A DNA stretch of 31,933 bases from Archaeoglobaceae archaeon (GTDB lineage: Archaea; Halobacteriota; Archaeoglobi; Archaeoglobales; Archaeoglobaceae): NCBI GenBank assembly GCA_025059545.1, contig JANXDJ010000010.1, positions 1 through 31,933 on the forward strand. Reading direction: 5' to 3'. This document shows positions 1 through 5,895 of the stretch, piece by piece; position 1 is the first letter of the stretch, and each line of letters starts with the position of its first letter. The translations under genes were made by a program, and so were the position numbers. Below the pieces are notes generated by a model. That model was not told where the DNA came from. It saw only the letters and a program-made list of their open reading frames with translations, and did not search any database.

Positions 1-45
1 CATAAACTTGGAGGGGTTTTAATGAAAGAAGTGCTTGGAAAATGA
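1..45 (+). CDS. C-terminal tail of an upstream gene (partial)
   Basis: Frame 1 is open from the window edge and reads HKLGGVLMKEVLGK then TGA at 43-45. The next reading frame has an ATG at 42-44, so stop and start overlap as ATGA, the same coupling used by real gene pairs elsewhere in the window. It is therefore probably the last 14 codons of a gene that begins outside. An alternative is a tiny leader peptide starting at the ATG at 22 behind GGAGGGG. The product cannot be recognised from so few residues. Confidence 0.4.
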   Translation, partial: HKLGGVLMKEVLGK

Positions 46-217
46 TCTTAAAACAAAAAGCGCTCTCTAAGGGTCGAAACTTGCCTTATTTTTACAGCAT
101 TCTCGGTTTCTTCCTTGGAATTGCAATATTTCTGAAAGCGAAGAAGTTTTCACCTCATTGTTCATAATAGGTGCGGGTCTTTATGGTTATTTCTTCTACA
201 GAGGTTTGAAAGTTTGA
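42..217 (+). pseudogene. Small two-helix membrane protein, frameshifted
   Basis: The frame from ATG 42 encodes 41 residues with one hydrophobic helix (FYSILGFFLGIAIFL) and stops at 165-167. A second frame, overlapping around 130-165, continues with a convincing second membrane helix (SLFIIGAGLYGYFFY) ending RGLKV at 215-217. Joined by a single frameshift near 130-150 they make a two-helix protein of about 58 residues with a basic loop. It may be a true disruption or a sequencing error. The start overlaps the stop of the preceding gene tail. Function is unknown. Confidence 0.4.
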
Positions 218-242
218 ATTGCGAAAAGCTATGCTACACAAA

Positions 243-256
243 CTTTATCTTTTTTT
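243..256 (+). terminator. T-rich putative transcription terminator
   Basis: CTTTATCTTTTTTT follows the end of the small membrane gene by about 26 nt. Archaeal RNA polymerase terminates at such U-rich stretches without needing a hairpin. Assigned from base composition and position only. Confidence 0.3.
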
Positions 257-429
257 AAAATTCAAACCAATCTTCTTTTACTTTTGGAACAATTATCAAA
301 TCAAGGCCAGATTCATCACTAATCGCAAAAATTCAACAATCGAGCCAAAGATCTGAGCTTCAACAAGTTTATCTCGCAATTTCTCATTCATTGCTTCAAT
401 TACTTTACCAAGCTTTTCTAAATTTATGG
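255..429 (-). pseudogene. Decayed MNT-type nucleotidyltransferase fragment
   Basis: On the minus strand, one frame reads INLEKLGKVIEAMNEKLRDK, followed directly by LVEAQIFGSIVEF. After a frameshift near 334-340 the adjacent frame gives FAISDESGLDLIIVPKVKED and WFEF, then a stop at 255-257. The order FGS, then SDES-LDL, is the signature of minimal nucleotidyltransferases (DNA polymerase beta superfamily), which usually pair with HEPN proteins as toxin-antitoxin modules. There is no ATG in frame at the 5' end (a stop lies just before it), and the normal C-terminal half is missing. No intact HEPN partner is visible. The identification rests on motifs and the decay on the frameshift, missing start and truncation. 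Confidence 0.55.
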
Positions 430-753
430 TTTATATTATAAAAGACTTTTTAAATAATTGAAAATTTATTCAACAATTTAAAGATCTTCTTCATTCAAGC
501 CTACAACTACGCCATAATCTTCACTCTCTTAGACTTCGCAGTTAGCTCGGAGTTTTTTAGGAATTTCAACTTGGGTTTTTAATAAAATTGCGTAGCACAA
601 GTGAAATAGTATAGTATTCTCTTTACAACTTTATAAATCTTAATAAAATTCCAAGCCAGCGAGGATTGTAAGCTTAAAAAGCTACAATCTATTCAAAGAT
701 GCTAATTTCTGGCTTATTTAGCTAACTAACGCTTTTTAAAAAGAGATCATCGA
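430..753. other. Non-coding AT-rich stretch with gene debris
   Basis: No intact gene is visible in this roughly 320-nt stretch. A weak minus-strand reading of about 50 codons (478-630) contains VEIPKKLRANCEV, an in-frame stop, then ESEDYGVVVGLNEEDL. It may be another decayed gene next to the nucleotidyltransferase relic, or chance. A hairpin lies at 664-689 and a 12-nt palindrome (CTTTTTAAAAAG) at 732-743. No tRNA, CRISPR or insertion-sequence ends were seen. Confidence 0.5.
664..689. repeat. Inverted repeat / hairpin
   Basis: GATTGTA-A-GCTT / AAGC-TACAATC forms an 11-bp stem with one bulged A and a 3-nt AAA loop. It lies about 150 nt upstream of the UPF0179 start. It lacks a following T-run, so a terminator role on the plus strand is not favoured. 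Role unknown. Confidence 0.4.
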
Positions 754-800
754 ATGTTTATTCTTTCAAAAAAGTTTACTACGATTTTTAAGAGGCAAAG

Positions 801-810
801 TTTAAAATAT
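801..810 (+). promoter_or_regulatory. TATA box for the UPF0179 gene
   Basis: TTTAAAATAT is centred about 35 nt before the chosen ATG at 841, which would give a short leader. GGTGATG at 831-837 can serve as a weak ribosome binding site in that leader. Confidence 0.35.
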
Positions 811-840
811 TATGAGATGTTAAAAAAATTGGTGATGCTA

Positions 841-1302
841 ATGGATGGTGAAGTTAACAAGATCATCACTTTATGCGGAAAAAACTGGGCTAAAATAGGG
901 CTTGAGTTCATTTTTCTTGGTGGAAAGCCTGAATGTGAAAATTGTAAGATAAAGAAAGCTTGCTTAAGACTGAGAGAGGGAGCGAAGTATAAGATCGTAG
1001 CTCTTAGAGATGGAACTGTTCAAGAATGTGCTTTGCACGAGGATGGTGTTGTAGCTGTTGAAGTTATCGAATTGCCAATCATCTCTCTTGTGGACTCGAA
1101 TCTGGCTGAAGGGGCAAAGATGAAGTATGAAGAAAGAGTCTGTGACCACTATGAGTGTAGTATGTTCAATCTGTGCCATCCGGTTGGGCTAAAAAATGGA
1201 GAAATGGTCATCGTGAGTAAAATCATGGGAGAAGCTCCGGAAAAATGTGTTCTCGGCTTCAATGTGGTTGTTGCTGAGCTTCAGAGAGAATCAACGCAGT
1301 AA
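841..1302 (+). CDS. UPF0179 family protein
   Basis: A cysteine-rich protein of 153 residues matching the archaeal UPF0179 family in length and layout: N-terminal KIITLCGKNWAKIGLEFIF, a C-x2-C-x5-C cluster (CENCKIKKAC), and a second cluster CDHYECSMFNLCHP followed by VGLKNGE. The cysteines suggest metal or Fe-S binding, but no biochemical role is established for the family. The frame is open upstream to an ATG at 754. ATG 841 was chosen because the family begins just before KIITL and because GGTGATG precedes it. The 29 extra residues would be atypically basic. The 3' end overlaps the convergent UPF0173 gene by 12 nt. Confidence 0.8.
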   Translation: MDGEVNKIITLCGKNWAKIGLEFIFLGGKPECENCKIKKACLRLREGAKYKIVALRDGTVQECALHEDGVVAVEVIELPIISLVDSNLAEGAKMKYEERVCDHYECSMFNLCHPVGLKNGEMVIVSKIMGEAPEKCVLGFNVVVAELQRESTQ

Positions 1303-1923
1303 AGGCTCAAGTATTAAAGCTTTGGATACCTTAGCTTTGAATTCTGCTGGATTTGCCTTAGTGTTAGGAATCGCTCCGTAGTGCATTGGAATGTATATCT
1401 CAGCCTTTATGTCCTGAGTAGCCTTGATAGCTTCGTTCAAGTCCATGGTGTAAGTTCCACCAGCAGGAAGCAATGCGATATCAACTGAGATCTTTTTCAT
1501 TTCTGGAATCCTGTCGGTGTCTCCCGCATGGTAAACTTTAACTCCATCGAGGTTTACAATATAACCTAAAACTCCACTCTTGTGGAAGGGTTTGTCAGTA
1601 TTGTATGCAGGCAAAGCAATTATTTCAACTCCCTTGATATTTGTATTCTGGTTCTCAACTAAACCAACACTTTCAAAACCCTTTATGGTGCAAGCTTTTG
1701 GATGCACTACAACCGTTTCTTTCTTCGCTAAATTTCTGATCGATTTCATGTCAAGGTGATCAAAATGGTCGTGGGTTATGAGAATAAGATCCGCCTTCTC
1801 ATGCCCTTCAGGAACTTCGTAGGGGTCTATGTAAACGATCTTAGAACCTTTCAGCCTGAAACCAGCATGCTTCAGCCAAGTTATTTCGACGTTTCGATAC
1901 TTTAGAGTGTTCATGTTATTCAT
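1291..1923 (-). CDS. UPF0173 metal-dependent hydrolase (metallo-beta-lactamase fold)
   Basis: A 210-residue single-domain metallo-beta-lactamase-fold protein of the UPF0173 type. It shows the two-metal motif HDHFDHLD (about residues 51-58), then HAGDTD (about 131-136) and MHYG near the C-terminus. Members are soluble hydrolases whose natural substrate is mostly unknown. A TATA-like TTTTTTAAG lies at about 1936-1944 (13-21 nt before ATG 1923, 22-30 nt before ATG 1914), so a leaderless start at ATG 1914 (MNTLKYRNVEITW) is also plausible. Its stop lies within the 3' end of the convergent UPF0179 gene. Confidence 0.85.
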   Translation of the reverse strand: MNNMNTLKYRNVEITWLKHAGFRLKGSKIVYIDPYEVPEGHEKADLILITHDHFDHLDMKSIRNLAKKETVVVHPKACTIKGFESVGLVENQNTNIKGVEIIALPAYNTDKPFHKSGVLGYIVNLDGVKVYHAGDTDRIPEMKKISVDIALLPAGGTYTMDLNEAIKATQDIKAEIYIPMHYGAIPNTKANPAEFKAKVSKALILEPLLR

Positions 1924-1983
1924 TAAAGATTGAAACTTAAAAAATTTTCTCAGCCCTAAAACTTTAGAAATTTAAAAGCAAAT

Positions 1984-1998
1984 ATAAAGAAGAAAAAT
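1984..1998 (-). terminator. T-rich terminator after the acyl-CoA synthetase
   Basis: On the minus strand, just past the acyl-CoA synthetase stop, the sequence reads ATTTTTCTTCTTTAT, a pyrimidine/T-rich run of the kind archaeal polymerases stop at. Position-based call. Confidence 0.3.
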
Positions 1999-2007
1999 AG
2001 GCAAAAT

Positions 2008-3693
2008 TTAGCCTCCTCGTCTCTTCATCTCTTCCTCCTTTAAAGCCCTTCTCAGGATCTTTCCAACGAGCGTCTTCGGCAACTCGTCTCTGAACTCAAT
2101 CAGCTTTGGCACTTTGTAAGGAGCAAGCTTATCCCTGCAGAAGTTTACAATATCCTCCTCTTTCACCTTTCCCTTGTATTCAGGCTTCAGCTGGATAAAA
2201 GCCTTCACACTCTCTCCTCTATAAGGATCTGGGACGCCTATGACTGCAGCTTCCATCACAGCTGGATGCTCATAGAGCACTTCTTCCACTTCTCTTGGAT
2301 ATATGTTATAACCTCCAGCGATGATCAGATCCTTCTTCCTATCGACGATGTAGAAATAGCCATCTTCATCCATCTTCGCCATGTCTCCCGTGAGCAACCA
2401 GCCGTTTATCAACGTCTTTTTGGTCTCATCTTCTTTCTTCCAGTAGCCCTTCATCACCTGTGGTCCGTAGATCGCAAGTTCTCCTACTTGTCCGGGTGGC
2501 AAAATGTTGCCGTCATCGTCAACGACTACTGCGATTGTGTCCGGATATGGTACACCAATACTACCCGCTTTTATTAAACCATAAAGCGGATTTGCATGTG
2601 TTACTGGCGAAGCTTCACTTAAACCGTAGCCTTCTGCAATTCTCACACCTGTCATCCTTTCCCATTTCTCTTTAACCTCTAACGGTAATGGTGCAGCACC
2701 ACTTGTGCAAACTCTAAGAGAACTTAGATCGAACTTTTGCTTTTCGAGAACTTCCATCATTCCCACGAACATTGTAGGAACCGCTGTAAAGGTTGTGACT
2801 TTAAAGTCTTGGATCAACTGGAGAGCATTCTCATAGTTTCTTGGATCTGGCACTGGAATGACCATCGCCCCAATGAGTAAACCAGCATTCAGTATTGTCA
2901 TACCATAGACATGAAATACCGGCAGAAGTCCGATTCCAACATCATTTGGCGAGGCTTTTGGATCCCATTCTCTAACTTGATACGCGTTTACAACGAGATT
3001 ATAGTGAGTAAGCATAACAGCTTTTGGAAATCCAGTGGTTCCACCAGTATATTGGAACATCCCAACATCTTCTTTTGGATTTAATTTTGCGTATTTTTCT
3101 ATTTTCTCTGCTTTCATAACTTCACCATAACTTGTTAGCTCGCTTCTCTTTTCAGGAACTTCTATAGGGGATGCACCAGGAATGAAGTCTGGAATTCCGC
3201 AGAGAACAACTTTTTTGAAAAGACCATCGTTAACTAATGGTTCCACGTTTCCATATATAAGATCGAGGCAAAAAATTACTTCTGATTCGCTGTTTTTTGC
3301 TATGAACTCTATCTCTCTCGTCGTGTATAAAGGATTGCACTGCACAACTGTTCCGCCCGCTTTCATGATCCCGGTTGCGATTGGAGTGTAGTGTGGCGTG
3401 TTGGGCAAGGATACAATAGCCTTATCACCTTTCTCGAAGCCTATGGATTTCAGAAAGCCATATATCTTATCGGAAGCTTCTTTCGTCTGTTTGTATGTTA
3501 TATAGTTACCGAAAAAGTATACAAATTTCCCATCGGGATTTCTTTTAGCTGTGGATTCAAACAATTCGTATGCAGGAATGCTTGGATATTCTATGTGTCC
3601 CCTAACGCCTTTGTCGTAGAACTTCAACCAAACTTTTTTTACTTCATTTGGCCCCACTCTTCTTATATTATCTCCTTCCACTCCGAGAACCAT
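2008..3693 (-). CDS. Long-chain fatty acid CoA ligase (acyl-CoA synthetase, AMP-forming)
   Basis: This 561-residue protein of the ANL superfamily activates a carboxylic acid as acyl-AMP, then transfers it to CoA, the entry step to beta-oxidation. Visible motifs: P-loop YTGGTTGFPKAVMLTH (about 214-229), EGYGLSEASP (about 353-362), hinge/ATP region TGDMAKMDEDGYFYIVDRKK (about 433-452) followed by DLIIAGGYNIYPREVEE, and the catalytic C-terminal lysine in LPKTLVGKILRRALK (about 538-552). Length is normal for FadD-type enzymes. Chain-length specificity cannot be read from sequence. CTTTTTAA at 3716-3723 lies 23-30 nt upstream of the ATG, so the mRNA is probably leaderless. Archaeoglobales typically carry many such paralogues, which argues against assigning a specific symbol. 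Confidence 0.92.
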   Translation of the reverse strand: MVLGVEGDNIRRVGPNEVKKVWLKFYDKGVRGHIEYPSIPAYELFESTAKRNPDGKFVYFFGNYITYKQTKEASDKIYGFLKSIGFEKGDKAIVSLPNTPHYTPIATGIMKAGGTVVQCNPLYTTREIEFIAKNSESEVIFCLDLIYGNVEPLVNDGLFKKVVLCGIPDFIPGASPIEVPEKRSELTSYGEVMKAEKIEKYAKLNPKEDVGMFQYTGGTTGFPKAVMLTHYNLVVNAYQVREWDPKASPNDVGIGLLPVFHVYGMTILNAGLLIGAMVIPVPDPRNYENALQLIQDFKVTTFTAVPTMFVGMMEVLEKQKFDLSSLRVCTSGAAPLPLEVKEKWERMTGVRIAEGYGLSEASPVTHANPLYGLIKAGSIGVPYPDTIAVVVDDDGNILPPGQVGELAIYGPQVMKGYWKKEDETKKTLINGWLLTGDMAKMDEDGYFYIVDRKKDLIIAGGYNIYPREVEEVLYEHPAVMEAAVIGVPDPYRGESVKAFIQLKPEYKGKVKEEDIVNFCRDKLAPYKVPKLIEFRDELPKTLVGKILRRALKEEEMKRRGG

Positions 3694-3715
3694 GTTTCAC
3701 AATTTATACTGACAG

Positions 3716-3723
3716 TTAAAAAG
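3716..3723 (-). promoter_or_regulatory. TATA box for the acyl-CoA synthetase gene
   Basis: CTTTTTAA on the minus strand, 23-30 nt before the ATG at 3693, the spacing expected for a leaderless archaeal transcript. Confidence 0.4.
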
Positions 3724-3747
3724 ATTTTGGTATAAGAGCGATTTAGA

Positions 3748-3765
3748 AGATAAAAATAAAAAATT
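3748..3765 (-). terminator. T-rich terminator after the 7-TM gene
   Basis: Immediately after the stop of the membrane gene the minus strand reads AAATTTTTTATTTTTATC, two T-runs in a row, typical of archaeal intrinsic termination. Confidence 0.4.
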
Positions 3766-3769
3766 TAAA

Positions 3770-4576
3770 TCATTTCGAAGTAACGAATCCCTTTGAAACG
3801 ATCTTATAGAACAAGCTACCACGAACGAGCAGAAGTATTGAAAGCACTATTGCAGTTATAACTGCAGTTGCAAAGCACATATTTGCGACGTAGTTACCAA
3901 TGAAAGTTGCAATTCCTGCAACGATCAGTGCAATTGCTACGCCTATACCATAGACTATCATTCCCCTCAAAGCTTGACTTCGAGCTTGTTTATCGCTCAA
4001 ACCTGCGAGTTTATTTCCATTTCTCAGCCAGATATAGCCACCGACTAAAAGCGGAACAAGCGTTGGAACAGCCATTGCATAAAGAGTCATTGCAACGTTG
4101 CTCTTTGCGAAGTCTAATAGCATAGTCTTACCGGGTGCCCAAAGCTCACCGGTTACAGTAGGATCCCAGCTGAATCTCTGCCACGCTAAGCAATCCCAAC
4201 CGTTGGTAAGCACAAAGAAGAAAGCTAAATATCCGATGAACCACTGCACGTGGGCTAAATATTCTCTACCAGCCATTATGAGTTTGTATGCTACCCAGAA
4301 GCCGATCATCGCAATAAGGAAATCGAGAATTACGAAGGTTACAACGACTGCTGTCGGAATGTCTGTAAGCTTGGAGTAGACATGCATCGTTTCCCAGTGT
4401 GGGAAGCTCCAAGTAAGCCAAATCGCTTCGGGGACGAATATCAACGACAGGTAGATCAATAGAGCACTGAAGTATTTCGTTTCAAGCATTGATTTACTGC
4501 TTTTAAGCTGTTTTGCTGCAGCAGTTGCAAACATCGCTCCAATACCATAAACCCAAAAAACGTCCACTTGGAGCAT
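3770..4576 (-). CDS. Uncharacterised seven-helix membrane protein
   Basis: This 268-residue protein shows about seven hydrophobic segments: near 5-20, 37-57, 75-98, 108-125, 150-178, 205-227 and 230-252. Distinctive features are aromatic and acidic loops: FVPEAIWLTWSFPHWETMHV (about 47-66) followed by YSKLTDIP, and NGWDCLAWQRFSWDPTVTGE (about 125-144). Such Trp/His/Asp-rich loops suggest a bound cofactor, quinone or metal site, but this is inference and no family was recognised. It follows a TATATATA box by 22 nt, so it is likely monocistronic and leaderless. It ends before a T-rich terminator and is not coupled to the acyl-CoA synthetase, which has its own promoter. Confidence 0.75.
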   Translation of the reverse strand: MLQVDVFWVYGIGAMFATAAAKQLKSSKSMLETKYFSALLIYLSLIFVPEAIWLTWSFPHWETMHVYSKLTDIPTAVVVTFVILDFLIAMIGFWVAYKLIMAGREYLAHVQWFIGYLAFFFVLTNGWDCLAWQRFSWDPTVTGELWAPGKTMLLDFAKSNVAMTLYAMAVPTLVPLLVGGYIWLRNGNKLAGLSDKQARSQALRGMIVYGIGVAIALIVAGIATFIGNYVANMCFATAVITAIVLSILLLVRGSLFYKIVSKGFVTSK

Positions 4577-4597
4577 GTTTATTAGTTATAAAACAAG

Positions 4598-4605
4598 TAT
4601 ATATA
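4598..4605. promoter_or_regulatory. Shared symmetric TATA box between divergent genes
   Basis: TATATATA lies 22-29 nt before the minus-strand ATG at 4576, ideal spacing for that gene. Being symmetric it could also direct plus-strand transcription toward 4675, giving a leader of about 45 nt for the next gene. Confidence 0.45.
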
Positions 4606-4674
4606 GCTTGCGACGCCAGAACATACTTGAGAGTTTCCCCAGAAACTCTTTTTTATTCCACAATCACTCAAGGT

Positions 4675-5244
4675 ATGCGAGTAGTCTGGAGTGCAAGTAG
4701 AGGGGAGTTCAGCATAGGAGATTATTACTATTTCTCAAAACTTACAAGGGTAGCAGAAAAAGAAGGTATTGAGATGACTGAGGAGAAGAGATTCACAAAT
4801 CTTGGAGAATACGATCTCATCGTCTTTAATTATCCTGAAATAAAGTTTACAAAAAGCGATGTTTTAAGGATCAGGAAATGGGTGGAAAATGGGAAGAAGA
4901 TAATTCTTGCAGGCTATTACTCGAATGTTGATAAAGTTTCACAGAACGTGAACAGAGTTGCGAGGTATTTTGGATTAAGAGTTAATTACGATTTGATTAA
5001 AGATCCAGAAAAAAATTTGGGAGATGAAATGTTTCCGATAGCGAGATGCGGGAATTTAGAGGTGGTTATGCCGTGTTCCGCCTCTGTTGTAGGAGGCAAG
5101 GAATTTGTTGTAGGTAAGAGCATTTTTGGAGCGGTGAGCAACAACGTTCTCGTGCTCGGCACTTGCGTTTTTTGGGACAACTACGCTCTTAGCTTAGCCC
5201 AAAATAAGGATTTTGCACTGAAAATTCTTAGGGGGGATTTCTGA
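4675..5244 (+). CDS. Uncharacterised protein, DUF4350/GATase-like fold suspected, upstream of trmY
   Basis: The soluble product has 189 residues. The N-terminal half resembles the Rossmann-like sensor domain seen in DUF4350/GldG-type proteins: VWSASRGEFSIGDYYYFSKL, then YDLIVFNYPEIKFT, DVLRIRKWVENGKKIILAGY (a strand after a helix) and NVNRVARYFGLRV. A cysteine-containing C-terminal half follows (IARCGNLEVVMPCSASVVGG). The frame extends upstream to 4513, but that part overlaps the opposite gene's start and promoter, so ATG 4675 was chosen. It overlaps trmY by one base (TGATG), implying co-translation. No catalytic triad is visible, so enzymatic activity is not claimed. Confidence 0.7.
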   Translation: MRVVWSASRGEFSIGDYYYFSKLTRVAEKEGIEMTEEKRFTNLGEYDLIVFNYPEIKFTKSDVLRIRKWVENGKKIILAGYYSNVDKVSQNVNRVARYFGLRVNYDLIKDPEKNLGDEMFPIARCGNLEVVMPCSASVVGGKEFVVGKSIFGAVSNNVLVLGTCVFWDNYALSLAQNKDFALKILRGDF

Positions 5245-5831
5245 TGAGAGGTTTTCTTATCCTAGGCAACGAAGCTTTTACAGAACCTTTCAATCTAAGC
5301 GATCTAACTGGAGCTGGGAGAGTAGACATTCTTTGTAGATGTGTTTCTCAGGCTCTATTTCTATCACACTCAATGAGGAGAGGCGTTGAGGTTTATCTTT
5401 TGCTCCTTGGCGAGCCGGATCCACCAAAGGCGATAAGGATAAGGAGTGACGAGTTAAGAAGGATGTCTCCAGACGAAAGAAACATTGCTGGGCACATAAG
5501 AAAGGCAGTAAGCTTCAAACTGACAAAAGACTGGGTAGAGACTAATTCAGGAATTCATGTTTCGAGAAAGACACTAAAAGAATTGCTTGCGGAGTTATCA
5601 AACTTATATGAGATCTACTATCTTCGAGAAGACGGCAAAGATATACGTGAGCAAGTTTCAAAGATGAAAAATCCGCTTTTCATCTTGGGTGATCACTTGG
5701 GTGTCAAAAGAGCGGAAGAAAACGTGATTTTGGAATTTACGAAAGACGTTATCAGCGTTTCAAAACTATCTCTAATGGCTGAACAATGCGTTGCGATTGT
5801 AAATTATGAGCTTGACAGGGTTAATGTTTAA
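5244..5831 (+). CDS. trmY: tRNA (pseudouridine(54)-N(1))-methyltransferase TrmY
   Basis: TrmY uses S-adenosylmethionine to methylate N1 of pseudouridine-54 in the T-loop of archaeal tRNAs. The 195-residue SPOUT-class protein shows the family's highly conserved stretches: TGAGRVDILCRCVSQALFLS with HSMRR (about 23-47), VYLLLLGEPDPPKAIRIRSDELR (about 50-72), SPDERNIAGHIRKA (about 75-88), and the SAM-binding knot region FILGDHLGVKRAEE (about 146-159). The C-terminal MAEQCVAIVNYELDR matches the family's end. Its ATG overlaps the preceding stop (TGATG at 5242-5246), so it is translated with the uncharacterised upstream gene. GGGGGGAT just before can act as the ribosome site. Confidence 0.93.
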   Translation: MRGFLILGNEAFTEPFNLSDLTGAGRVDILCRCVSQALFLSHSMRRGVEVYLLLLGEPDPPKAIRIRSDELRRMSPDERNIAGHIRKAVSFKLTKDWVETNSGIHVSRKTLKELLAELSNLYEIYYLREDGKDIREQVSKMKNPLFILGDHLGVKRAEENVILEFTKDVISVSKLSLMAEQCVAIVNYELDRVNV

Positions 5832-5866
5832 TCAGCAAATATTATATTTTATTACGAATTAATAAT

Positions 5867-5880
5867 CTATAAATAAAAAG
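5867..5880 (+). promoter_or_regulatory. TATA box for the beta-propeller gene
   Basis: TCTATAAATAAAAA sits about 20-28 nt before the ATG at 5896. No Shine-Dalgarno is present, so a leaderless mRNA is likely. Confidence 0.5.
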
Positions 5881-5895
5881 CGACTAACTTCTATC

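Noticed and set aside
478..630. Minus-strand reading with LRANCEV, stop, ESEDYGVVVGLNEEDL as another gene relic
   Set aside because: Too short, contains an in-frame stop, has no ATG start and matches no family I recognise; mentioned only within the non-coding entry.
4513..4674. Upstream extension of the gene before trmY
   Set aside because: It would overlap the opposite gene's start and the shared TATA box, and the residues lack the character of the rest of the protein.
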